This document shows positions 7,331 to 14,915 of a stretch of 27,039 bases of DNA, one piece after another. The stretch lies in NCBI GenBank assembly GCA_036271855.1, contig DATAZV010000086.1, positions 1 to 27,039 of the forward strand. Reading direction: 5' to 3'. The position numbers and the translations under genes are program-made. The first letter of the stretch is position 1. Each line of letters begins with the position of its first letter. The notes under the pieces were generated by a model. It was not told where the DNA came from. It ran no database searches and saw only the letters and a list, made by a program, of their open reading frames with translations. Source of the stretch: JAQGMJ01 sp036271855. GTDB lineage: Bacteria; Pseudomonadota; Gammaproteobacteria; Burkholderiales; JAEUOS01.

Positions 7331-8689
7331 TTACTTCTTCAGACCTGCTTGCTTGAGAAAGGCCGCCTTCTCCTGCTCGTCGCTCAGATGGCTGGCCAGT
7401 TCGGTGTAAAGCCCGCTCAGGTCACGCACCTTGGCCGCGGTCTTTTTCACCAGCACCTTGGCAATCGGCCCCAGGTAGGGCGTCAGGCGCGAAGTCGCCA
7501 GGTCAAGGTCGGCCTGCGGCAGGCCGCGCGCGGCCACCAGGGTCGCCGCATCGGCGGTGTTCGAAACGCTCTCCGGCTGGGTCTGGTCGAGAATCAGGCG
7601 GGCGCGGCGGCCGAACTGCTGGCGCTCCTCGAAGCCGTCCAGGGTATTGACCAGGATCTCGATCAGCGCCGCCGCATCGAGCGACTTGGCGGCGGCGCGC
7701 TTGACGATGGTGCGCGCCACCGGGCCGATATGGATGATCAGCGCCTCTTCCAGCGCAAACAGGGCATCCGGGCTCCAGCCGCGCGGCATCGAGGCGGTCT
7801 CGCCGACCAGCGGCGCCTGGCGCGTGGCGGTGGCAATCACGGTGGCATCGTCGCCGCCGGCGATCGCCGCCGTCAGCCCGCGCAGGAATTCGGCCGCCGT
7901 GGCATAGCGCGCTTCCTTCTTTTTCGCCAGCGCGCGGTTGATCACCTCGTCCAGCGCCGGCGGCAGGCTGGCGTCGATCTGCGAAGGCACCGCGTGCGGC
8001 GCATGGCAGATCTGGTAGGCGATCACCTCGTTGGTGCCGGAGAAAGGCTTCATCCCGGTGATCATTTCGTAGAGCATCACGCCGGCGGAAAACAGGTCGG
8101 CGCGATTGTCCACCGCCAGGCCGGTGTACTGCTCCGGCGCCATGTAGCTGGGGGTGCCGACGATGATCCCGGTCTGGGTCAGGTTGGTCGAGTCCAGGCG
8201 GGCGATGCCGAAGTCGGTCACCTTGAGCCGGTTGTCGGTGGTGATGATGATGTTGGCCGGCTTGATGTCCCGGTGCACCACGCCGCGCTGATGCGCATAT
8301 TCGAGGGCGCCGAGCAACTGGCCCATCATCTCGGCAATCTCGGAAAGCTTGATCGCGCCGCGCGCCCGCAGATACTCGCGCAGGCCCTGCCCCTCGGCGT
8401 ATTCCATCGCGATAAAGGCGGTGGGCCCGTCTTCGCCGTAGTCATAGACCGAGACGATGCTCGGGTGGGTCAGGCGCCCGGCGGCCATCGCCTCGTTGCG
8501 AAAGCGCGCCACCGCCTGCGCCGCGCCGTCGTTGTCCATCAGGTCCTTGCGGATCGCCTTCAGCGCCACATGGCGCGCGATGCCCGGGTCCCAGCCTTTG
8601 TAGACCACCCCCATCGCGCCGCGCCCGAGGATGCCGGTGATCTTGTACTTGCCGAGGGACTGCGGGGCGTCAGAGGCGAACTGCGACAT
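7331..8689 (-). CDS. Ser/Thr protein kinase with duplicated C-terminal helical module
   Basis: A 452-residue Hanks-type kinase. The catalytic domain spans about residues 14-275: glycine loop GRGAMG (22-27), ATP-binding Lys44 in VALK, catalytic loop HRDIKPAN (139-146, Asp141), DFG (159-161) and MAPEQ (183-187). All key residues are present, so it should be active. The C-terminal part holds two similar segments, around 309-357 (HIGPVARTIVKRAA) and 394-446 (YLGPIAKVLVKKTA), an internal duplication likely to serve regulation or partner binding. No membrane helix or signal peptide is visible, so it is cytoplasmic. AAGGA lies six bases before the start. It is the last gene of a set with a heme-c/HAMP sensor and a FecR-like protein, which may supply its input. 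Confidence 0.92.
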   Translation of the reverse strand: MSQFASDAPQSLGKYKITGILGRGAMGVVYKGWDPGIARHVALKAIRKDLMDNDGAAQAVARFRNEAMAAGRLTHPSIVSVYDYGEDGPTAFIAMEYAEGQGLREYLRARGAIKLSEIAEMMGQLLGALEYAHQRGVVHRDIKPANIIITTDNRLKVTDFGIARLDSTNLTQTGIIVGTPSYMAPEQYTGLAVDNRADLFSAGVMLYEMITGMKPFSGTNEVIAYQICHAPHAVPSQIDASLPPALDEVINRALAKKKEARYATAAEFLRGLTAAIAGGDDATVIATATRQAPLVGETASMPRGWSPDALFALEEALIIHIGPVARTIVKRAAAKSLDAAALIEILVNTLDGFEERQQFGRRARLILDQTQPESVSNTADAATLVAARGLPQADLDLATSRLTPYLGPIAKVLVKKTAAKVRDLSGLYTELASHLSDEQEKAAFLKQAGLKK

Positions 8690-8756
8690 AAATTCCTTGC
8701 TGCATTCCTTTTTCGCGCCCCGCGTCGTGCGGGGCGCCAGGCTTACCCTTCAGGCA

Positions 8757-9629
8757 CTACTCATCCAGCATTTTCAGTGCCTGGGCCAGGCTCTTTTTCA
8801 TCCGGCTGAAGGATTGTGCCAGTACTGCGATTTCGTCGCGGCCCTTGACGGTGAATTCGGCGGTGTCGATCTTGCCCAGGCTGACCTCGTCGGCCACGCT
8901 GGCGAGCTTGCGCACCGGGTTGACGACGATGAACATCAGCATCAGGTTGAGCACCACGAAAATCGCCACGAAAATCGCCGCCAGCGAAAGCATGAAGGTG
9001 CGAAAGGCGGCATCGGCGCGGGCGATCGGCAAGGTCATCGGTACCGAAACCACCTGCGCGCCGATCACTTCCTGCAGCTTCCAGCCGAAGCCGTTGGCGC
9101 TGCCGTACTTGTCCAGCATGGTCTTGGGCGCCACATCCACCGTGCTGTGGCACACCAGGCAGGCGCCGTTGGTGATCTGGATCGGCCGCGCCATGAACAG
9201 CGAGCGCCCGGTGGTGGTCTCGCGCTCGCCGGTGATTTCCTTCTGCCCGTTGTCGGCGCGGAAACGGTTGACCACGTCGGCCTCCCAGTCGCTGGCGCGG
9301 TCGCGCAGGTTGGTCGGGTTCAGCGTCGCTTCCTTGTAGGAAAAGTCGGGGAACTTGGCGTGCAGGGTGTTGAACTGCTCGGTGGCGCCGTAGGCCGGCA
9401 CCGTCTGCGGCAGGAAGTCGTATTTCATCTGCGTCTGCAACAGCGGCGCGACCTGGCCCGCGGTATAGCCGCGCGAGGCCAGCGCCGACTCCATGATCAG
9501 GCGCGCGTTCTGCAAAATCTCCTCCTTCGCGTTGCGCTGCAGGAGGTCGTTGGTGACAAAACCGGCCGCCGCGAAGCCCAGCGAAAACACGATGATGAAC
9601 ACCAGGTTGAATTTGACGACGAGTTTCAT
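8757..9629 (-). CDS. Membrane sensor with DUF3365/Tll0287-type heme-c domain and HAMP linker
   Basis: A 290-residue membrane protein. A first helix (about 4-25) leads to a periplasmic domain of about 185 residues, then a second helix (212-235) and a HAMP-like segment (about 236-285, NPVRKLASVADEVS and DEIAVLAQSFSRM). The periplasmic part has one CxxCH site, CLVCH at 157-161, for covalent heme c, in the context MARPI-C-CH-STVDVAP-M of the DUF3365/Tll0287 family, a PAS-like redox sensor fold. No output domain follows HAMP, so the signal must go to a separate partner; the kinase gene 67 bases downstream is the obvious candidate. AAGGGAG, fused to the upstream stop codon TAA, is its ribosome site, implying coupling to the FecR-like gene 10 bases away. 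Confidence 0.85.
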   Translation of the reverse strand: MKLVVKFNLVFIIVFSLGFAAAGFVTNDLLQRNAKEEILQNARLIMESALASRGYTAGQVAPLLQTQMKYDFLPQTVPAYGATEQFNTLHAKFPDFSYKEATLNPTNLRDRASDWEADVVNRFRADNGQKEITGERETTTGRSLFMARPIQITNGACLVCHSTVDVAPKTMLDKYGSANGFGWKLQEVIGAQVVSVPMTLPIARADAAFRTFMLSLAAIFVAIFVVLNLMLMFIVVNPVRKLASVADEVSLGKIDTAEFTVKGRDEIAVLAQSFSRMKKSLAQALKMLDE

Positions 9630-9639
9630 GGGCGCTCCC

Positions 9640-10509
9640 TTATTGCGGTTTGGCGGACTTTTTCGGCGCCTTGTCTTTGGCGTTGCGCGGTTTTCCGGGG
9701 TGCACGGCCTGCTCCCACTCCGGATAATCCTTCAGCGCCGGCTCCAGTTGCTGCACGAAGGCGGCGTTTTTCAGCAGCGGCTCGAACTGCGCCAGCAGCG
9801 CCGCGCGCGCCGCCGGCAAGCGCTTGACCCAGGCGTCGACGTCGGCAAAGGCGATGTCGCGCTCCGCTTTCATCGGTACTCCTTTGGCTTTCAGTTTCGC
9901 CAGGCGCATCGGCAGGCGGTCGAGATAAACCTTGGGCATCGCCGCGACAAAAGCCGGCGGTGCGCGGCGCGCGGTGCTGACACCGGCGTCCGGACGGATG
10001 GCGACGAAATCTCCACCCTTGATCACCGCCGGCTGCCCGGCACGGGTGGCGGCGAATACCGGCACCAGCTCGCCGCTTTCGGAAAACAGTTGCGTGCCGT
10101 CGGCGCCGGCGCTCGCCACGTAGATGGCGTTTTGCCCCACCAGGCGCACCTGCGCGGTGGCCAGCGCCGGCACCTGGGCCGCCGTCGCCAGGTTCAGCTT
10201 GACCCAGCCGGCGGCCAGCAGCAGGTCGCCCGGCTTGCCGCCCGCCCCCGCCAGCGGCAGCAGCGCCTGCGCGCGCGAAGCAAAGCTCAAGGCCGAGCCA
10301 TCGGCCGTTTCTACCTGCAGCAAGGCGCCCTCTTCGAGTTCGACGATGTCGCCTTCTTCCAGGGTCGCGCCTTCAACCGGGGTGAGAACGGCAACGCCGC
10401 GCGTGATGTGGGCGCGGCCGTCGGCGATGGTCACCGTGCCCAGCGGCCCGGCATGCGCCGCGGCGGCCAGGCATAGGGCCAGCATCCAAGCTACTGCGAT
10501 TTTCCCCAT
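9640..10509 (-). CDS. Secreted FecR-like domain protein
   Basis: A 289-residue protein with a clear signal peptide (MGKIAVAWMLALCLAAAAHA, cleaved about residue 20). The region after it, about residues 22-130, looks like a FecR-type beta domain: GTVTIADGRAHITRGV, LEEGDIVELEEGALLQVETADGS and LRLVG-NAIYV-type strands. The second half is helical and ends in a very basic tail (KDKAPKKSAKPQ). AGGGAAG before the ATG supports this start; the frame stays open upstream but without family sequence. The heme-c sensor follows 10 bases later with a ribosome site overlapping this stop codon, so the two proteins are probably made together and may meet in the periplasm. The FecR assignment rests on pattern only, and the function is unknown. 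Confidence 0.7.
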   Translation of the reverse strand: MGKIAVAWMLALCLAAAAHAGPLGTVTIADGRAHITRGVAVLTPVEGATLEEGDIVELEEGALLQVETADGSALSFASRAQALLPLAGAGGKPGDLLLAAGWVKLNLATAAQVPALATAQVRLVGQNAIYVASAGADGTQLFSESGELVPVFAATRAGQPAVIKGGDFVAIRPDAGVSTARRAPPAFVAAMPKVYLDRLPMRLAKLKAKGVPMKAERDIAFADVDAWVKRLPAARAALLAQFEPLLKNAAFVQQLEPALKDYPEWEQAVHPGKPRNAKDKAPKKSAKPQ

Positions 10510-10596
10510 GGCTTCCCTGCATCGCGTTGATCCACGCCGGCCAAGGAATTGGCATTTTTTCGCCGGCGCCGGCAGCCCACATAATACCCTCATGCA

Positions 10597-10619
10597 GCAC
10601 GCCGGCGCGAGCGGCGTGC
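10597..10619 (-). other. 8-bp GC hairpin right after the glycosyltransferase stop
   Basis: GCACGCCG (10597-10604) pairs perfectly with CGGCGTGC (10612-10619) around a 7-base loop, four bases beyond the stop codon of the minus-strand glycosyltransferase. No T-run follows in that direction, so it may stabilise the mRNA end or help Rho-dependent release. A TATTAT on the minus strand at about 10579-10584 could be a -10 box for the FecR-like gene. Confidence 0.4.
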
Positions 10620-10622
10620 GGC

Positions 10623-12299
10623 TCAAGCAGCGCGCGGCAGCGCCTTGCAGGCGCTGATTTCCCGCTGCAAATCGTAGCCGGTATGCAGGTAATGGCGTTC
10701 GCCGTTCAGATAGTTGAGCCACATCAGCCGGAACGACGCCTCGAGATCGCGCACGAACGCGCCGTAGTCCATCAGCCGGCTTTGCCCCATGCGTGCCCGC
10801 ACGCCGTTGCGAAAGTCCGCCACCCGCTGCGGCGATTGGGCCAGGGCAACCGCGGCGGTCACGTAGCCGTCGGCATCCTGCGCCACCAGCTCGGCGTAAC
10901 CCAGGGCCAGCATCGCGCTGGCCGTCGATGCCTCGAACGCCTGTTCGCCCGCCATGCACACCACCGGCAGGCCCATCCACAGCGAATGCAGGGTGGTGGT
11001 GCCGCCCGACAGCGGCGCGGTATCCAGGGCGATGTCGATGCTCGACCCCATGCGCATGAACTCGTCCATCGGCATGCGCGGCAGGATGCGCACGCGCTCA
11101 AGCGGCAGCCCCAGGCCCGCCAGGCGCCCGCCCTGCCGGGCCAGCGCTTCCTGCGCAGTGCGCTCGGCGCTGATCAGGGTCAGGCTCGCCTGCGGCAGCG
11201 CCTCGAGAATACGCCGCCACACCAGCAGCATCCCGTCAGTGACCTTTTTCAGGTGATTCAGCGATGCAAGGGCGACGCCGCCCCGGCTGATCATCGGCGG
11301 TGCCGGCAGCGGCGTATCCGCCGGCGGTTGATAGACCGCGATGCTTTGCAGGCGGAACAGCGATTCCGCATGCCCGGCTTCCACAAGGCCGGGCGGATCG
11401 ATGATCGCATCGGTGATCCGATAGTCCATCGCCCGCATGCCGGTCGTATACATATACCCCAGCCAGGTCGCCTGTACCGGCGCGGCGCGGCGCGCGAATG
11501 CCAGCAGGCGGTTGCCGCGGGAATGGCCGGAAAGATCGATCAGCACGTCGATCTTCTGGCGCCGGATCAGGCTGTAAACCTGCGTGTCGTCCATCGCCGA
11601 GACGTCGAACCAATGGTCGACCGTGGGGCGGATGCGCGCCGTCACGTGGTCTTCGGAGCCGGAGGAAAACACGCAAATCTCGAAGTTGGCGCGATCATGG
11701 CGGGCGAACACCGGTTCGACAAAGTACGCCACCGCGTGGTCGCGCAAATCCGCCGAGACATAGCCGATACGCAGGCGGCGCCCCGGCGTGCGCTCGGGGC
11801 TGAGCGGCGCGGCAGCCGCTGTCAGCGGATCGGCGAAACGCTCGGCCCACTGGCGAAAGCTCGCCAGGGTCAGGGCCGGATCGCGGCCGTGGGTGGCGCG
11901 CAGCGATGCCCGGTAGGCATAAAACTGCGGGTGCTCAGGCTCCAGCGCGATCGCCTGGTCGAGCATGGCGAGCGCCTTTTCGTGCTCACCCATGCATTCG
12001 CGCACCACCGCGAGTCCGAACAGCGCCTCGCCCTCGTGGGGCGCGATCTGCAGCACGAACTCGAAGGAGTCCAGCGCCTCCTTGAGCTTGAACAGGTCGA
12101 GAAAGCAAAAGCCGATATAAAGCCAGGCCTTGGCGGCGCCGGCATCGACGGCCACGCAGCGGGTGAAGCTGTTGATGGCGCCCACGAAGTCGTTGTTGTG
12201 CCGCTGCATCATGCCCAGGCGCAGCCAAAGATGGGCGTTGCCGGGCTGCTGTTCCAGCGTTTTCGCCGCCTGGGCGATCTGCTCGTCAATTTTGGCCAT
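10623..12299 (-). CDS. TPR-containing O-linked GlcNAc transferase-like glycosyltransferase (GT41/SPINDLY type)
   Basis: A 558-residue soluble protein. Residues 1 to about 140 are tetratricopeptide repeats (for example AHLWLRLGMMQRHNNDFVGA and GEALFGLAVVRECMGEHEKA). From about 175 on it is a GT41 catalytic region: RIGYVSADLRDHAVAYF with His188, IDVLIDLSGHSRGNRL, APVQATWLGYMYTTG, MDYRITD, the Lys pair in NHLKKVT and SGGTTTLHSLWMGLPVV in the sugar-nucleotide site. Such enzymes attach a sugar from a UDP or GDP donor to Ser/Thr of protein targets. AGGAAAG precedes the ATG. It has no signal or membrane segment. The target is unknown; nearby surface genes (FimV-like) are possible but not indicated by linkage. 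Longer upstream starts lack family sequence and would overlap the divergent gene. Confidence 0.9.
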   Translation of the reverse strand: MAKIDEQIAQAAKTLEQQPGNAHLWLRLGMMQRHNNDFVGAINSFTRCVAVDAGAAKAWLYIGFCFLDLFKLKEALDSFEFVLQIAPHEGEALFGLAVVRECMGEHEKALAMLDQAIALEPEHPQFYAYRASLRATHGRDPALTLASFRQWAERFADPLTAAAAPLSPERTPGRRLRIGYVSADLRDHAVAYFVEPVFARHDRANFEICVFSSGSEDHVTARIRPTVDHWFDVSAMDDTQVYSLIRRQKIDVLIDLSGHSRGNRLLAFARRAAPVQATWLGYMYTTGMRAMDYRITDAIIDPPGLVEAGHAESLFRLQSIAVYQPPADTPLPAPPMISRGGVALASLNHLKKVTDGMLLVWRRILEALPQASLTLISAERTAQEALARQGGRLAGLGLPLERVRILPRMPMDEFMRMGSSIDIALDTAPLSGGTTTLHSLWMGLPVVCMAGEQAFEASTASAMLALGYAELVAQDADGYVTAAVALAQSPQRVADFRNGVRARMGQSRLMDYGAFVRDLEASFRLMWLNYLNGERHYLHTGYDLQREISACKALPRAA

Positions 12300-12558
12300 G
12301 CGGTGCGCTTTCCTGCTCTGTGGGGGACCGGGGCGGCGATCTGCCCCACGGCCAGGATACCCAGCCCGCCGGCGCGCCAAAGGCCGAAAAACGGGTGAAA
12401 AGCAGCGCCGGCAGCGAAATCCGCGCCTGCTTCCGGTATGCTTGCAGCCATGGACACTTTCCCGCGCAGTCCGCGGCGTGCAAGGCCGCCGCGCGGCCGC
12501 CTTGCTGCCGCGAGGCCGTGCGCGCCGAGCCGCCGGCACCTTGCGCCGGCCGTAGCCC
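12300..12558. other. Divergent intergenic region between glycosyltransferase and signal-less Bug gene
   Basis: 259 bases between two divergent starts must hold promoters for both, but no box with a convincing -35/-10 pair was seen. In the frame of the Bug gene a TAG stop at 12553-12555 cuts it off from upstream sequence. Another frame from ATG 12450 runs to TGA at 12564 with an Arg/Ala/Pro-rich peptide that is not hydrophobic enough for a signal peptide. Confidence 0.6.
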
Positions 12559-13452
12559 ATGTTTCCTGAGCGCCCGATCGACCTGATCGTCCCTTTCCGC
12601 GAGGACAGCGCCTCCGATTTCGTCGCCCGCCTGATCGCCGCGCGCCTGTCCCAGACCTGGGGGCAGGACATCATCGTGCACAACCACCCGCGCGAGGGCG
12701 CGGCCGGCGGCGTCGCCAGGGCGGCGCGGGCACCGGCCGATGGCCACACCCTGCTGCTGGGCACCTCCACCACCCACTGCATCATGCCGGCGCTGCAGGC
12801 GCAACTGCCCTACGACCCGAATGCCGACTTCCAGCCGATCAGCCTGATCGGCTGGGCGCCCAACCTGCTGCTGGTGCCGCCGCGCGGACCGGACAGCGTC
12901 GCCGAATTGCTGCAGCGGGCGCGCGAACGCCCGGGCGCGCTGGTCTACGCCTCCACCGGTTCGGGCCGTACCAGCCAGTTCAGCGCCGCCCTGCTGGGTG
13001 CGCTGGCCGGCGTCAAGCTGGCGCACCGCCCCTACTCGCGCGGCCGCACCGGCGGCCTGCAGGACCTGATGGCCGGCAAGGTCGACCTGATGTGCGACAG
13101 CGTGCTGGCCTGCCTGCCCCATGTCCAGCAAGGCGAGGTAAAAGCGCTGGCGGTCGCGGGGTCGCTGCACACGCCCGCCCTGTCGGCCCTGCCGACGCTG
13201 GAGGAAGCCGGTGTCGCCGGCTACGCCGCGGAACTGTGGATGGGCCTGTTCGCCCCGGCGAAGACGCCGGCGCAAGTGGCGGCGCAAATCCGCCACGACC
13301 TGCGCATCGTGCTGGGCCATACCGACCTGCTGGGTGCGCTGGACGCGCGCGGCTTTTTGCTCGACGTCAAGCCGGGCGCGGAGTTCAGCGAAGAAATTGC
13401 CGACAGCACGGCGCAATGGCGCGAGATCATCTCCCGCTGCGAAGCCGCCTGA
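12559..13452 (+). CDS. Bug/TctC-family protein without a signal peptide
   Basis: A 297-residue member of the Bug/TctC receptor family. The sequence begins at the point where the mature protein normally starts (MFPERPIDLIVPF) and keeps most landmarks: NHPREGAAGG, ADGHTLLLG, YASTGSGR, DLMAGKVDLM, GEVKALAVAG and PTLEEAGV. There is no export signal: an in-frame stop lies two codons upstream, and no hydrophobic leader is visible in the other frames. The usual glycine-rich P-x-G-G-x-S-D loop is altered to REDSASD, so ligand binding may differ. Either a cytoplasmic family member, or a gene that lost its leader. No clear ribosome site precedes the ATG. It diverges from the glycosyltransferase and converges on the PilZ-like gene. 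Confidence 0.82.
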   Translation: MFPERPIDLIVPFREDSASDFVARLIAARLSQTWGQDIIVHNHPREGAAGGVARAARAPADGHTLLLGTSTTHCIMPALQAQLPYDPNADFQPISLIGWAPNLLLVPPRGPDSVAELLQRARERPGALVYASTGSGRTSQFSAALLGALAGVKLAHRPYSRGRTGGLQDLMAGKVDLMCDSVLACLPHVQQGEVKALAVAGSLHTPALSALPTLEEAGVAGYAAELWMGLFAPAKTPAQVAAQIRHDLRIVLGHTDLLGALDARGFLLDVKPGAEFSEEIADSTAQWREIISRCEAA

Positions 13453-13487
13453 ATCGCCCACCCGGGCGCTGAAAACCGCGCCAGCCC

Positions 13488-13505
13488 GCCGGCACGGCTG
13501 CCGGC
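13488..13505. other. GC hairpin between convergent genes
   Basis: GCCGGCA (13488-13494) pairs with TGCCGGC (13499-13505) around CGGC, within the 80-base gap between the signal-less Bug gene and the PilZ-like gene. No T-run lies on either side. Confidence 0.35.
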
Positions 13506-13532
13506 CCGCACTTGGCCCCGCTGCTGGCCGCG

Positions 13533-14915
13533 CTACTGGCGGCCGACGACGTCGATGCCGATGCGTTCCCAGTCGGCGCCGTGCTGGATCAGCCGGCTCA
13601 TGCGCACCACATAGCGGCCGTCTTCGGTATCCACATGGTGGGTGCGCGAGGGATCGAAGGCGCCGGCGCGCAGCACCAGCGAATCGGCCAGGCCGCGCAC
13701 CTTGTCGCCGAGGATGAAAAAGCCGAAATTGGCGTCGGTGGCAGGGTCGGGAATGAAATCCGTATGCTTGTCCTCGAGCAGGCGCACCGGCCGCCAGTCG
13801 CCCGCCAGGCGCTGCACCCCGACCTGCTGGCCGTCGGCGTTGGAGATCACGCGCACCGAGGAGCCGATCACCCATTGCGACTGCTCGACGGCCCAGAACG
13901 CCACCAGCACACCCTTGGGCACCTTGGCGGCATCGCCCGGCACCATGAAGCCGGCGCCCGAAGGCGACATGTCGGTCATGCGCCAGACCGCCGAAGGCCC
14001 GCTCATCACGCAGGCTTTCACGCAATCGACAAAGCCGGCCGCCGCGTGCACGTCCAGATTGCCGACCCGCTGGCGGTCGCTGCCGCGGCCGCCGCGCCGC
14101 GCCTCGACGAAGGCCCAGAAGCGATTCACCTGGTCGAGCGCCTCGTACAGCTCGAACAGCGGGTTGGTGGCGTAGGAACCGAGAGTCAGGGTGCAAATGG
14201 TCTGGAAATATTCGGCGCGCGCCGCACCGACGTGCGCCACCACGCGCGCGTGATCGAAATAACGCGGCTCGGCCGGCTCGCCGCCGGCGGCCATCGGCAG
14301 CGGCCCGCGCGTGCCCGCCAGATCGACGCAGTAGTCGTGGCGCGCGGCGTCGTAGGCCTGCTCGATATGCGTGCCTTCCGACCATTCACCGAACCAGTCG
14401 AAAATCTTGTCGGCCTGGCGCCGCGTATAGCTGCCCGCGCCGAGCACGGCGAACAGCAGCATGCGCACGTAAAAATGTTCGGCGGAAGCGCCGGCGCCGG
14501 CATCCTGCCGCGCCGTCCCCGATTCCTCGGCGGCGCGATACAGCTTATGGGCGACACCCCACACCGCCTCCGGCACCATCTCACCGGAGATGATCGACAG
14601 CAGCGAAAAATGCATCGCCAGGCGCAGCCCGCGGGCGAAGAACTGCGGGTCTTCCACCGCCACCACCGCCAGCAGCAGCGAATAGCATTGCGCACGCATG
14701 CGCGCCTGCTCGGTCGAAGGCGCAGCGCCGGCATGGCGCCATTGCTGGCGCGCGAAGGTCAGGCGGTCGTTGAAGCCGTCATCCATCGCCGCCATCTGTA
14801 CGAGATGGGCGGCGGGGTCTCCCTGCCAGCCCTCGATGTCGGACAGTTCCTGCGTCATGTCCTGGTCGACCGGCGGCGGCGCCTCCACGGGCGGCGTATC
14901 GACGCGGCGGATCAT
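13533..14915 (-). CDS. Uncharacterised protein with a PilZ-like C-terminal part
   Basis: A 460-residue cytoplasmic protein with no signal peptide. The first about 270 residues are mostly helical and not recognised. The C-terminal part carries motifs resembling the c-di-GMP-binding PilZ domain: arginines spaced RxxxR at 273/277/281, then DMSPSGAGF (315-323), matching the D/N-x-S-x-x-G element, followed by beta-rich sequence (VAFWAVEQSQWVIGSSVRVI). The spacing between the two motifs is a little long, so binding is uncertain. Its ATG overlaps the TGA of the FimV-like gene (ATGA at 14915-14912), so translation is coupled and the two proteins probably work together at the pole or the pilus machinery. 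Confidence 0.7.
   Translation of the reverse strand: MIRRVDTPPVEAPPPVDQDMTQELSDIEGWQGDPAAHLVQMAAMDDGFNDRLTFARQQWRHAGAAPSTEQARMRAQCYSLLLAVVAVEDPQFFARGLRLAMHFSLLSIISGEMVPEAVWGVAHKLYRAAEESGTARQDAGAGASAEHFYVRMLLFAVLGAGSYTRRQADKIFDWFGEWSEGTHIEQAYDAARHDYCVDLAGTRGPLPMAAGGEPAEPRYFDHARVVAHVGAARAEYFQTICTLTLGSYATNPLFELYEALDQVNRFWAFVEARRGGRGSDRQRVGNLDVHAAAGFVDCVKACVMSGPSAVWRMTDMSPSGAGFMVPGDAAKVPKGVLVAFWAVEQSQWVIGSSVRVISNADGQQVGVQRLAGDWRPVRLLEDKHTDFIPDPATDANFGFFILGDKVRGLADSLVLRAGAFDPSRTHHVDTEDGRYVVRMSRLIQHGADWERIGIDVVGRQ

Noticed and set aside
10562..10573. GCCGGCGCCGGC palindrome as a terminator for the glycosyltransferase
   Set aside because: In the minus direction it is followed by GAAAAAATG rather than T's; the T's lie on the wrong side.
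10527..12398. 623-codon plus-strand open frame opposite the glycosyltransferase
   Set aside because: Antisense shadow; the minus strand has clear TPR and GT41 motifs.
12450..12566. Short frame ahead of the signal-less Bug gene as a frameshifted signal peptide
   Set aside because: The peptide is Arg/Pro-rich without a hydrophobic core, so it does not look like a lost leader.
12286..14385. 699-codon minus-strand open frame across several genes
   Set aside because: Covers the signal-less Bug gene and part of the PilZ-like gene in the wrong frame, with no family resemblance.
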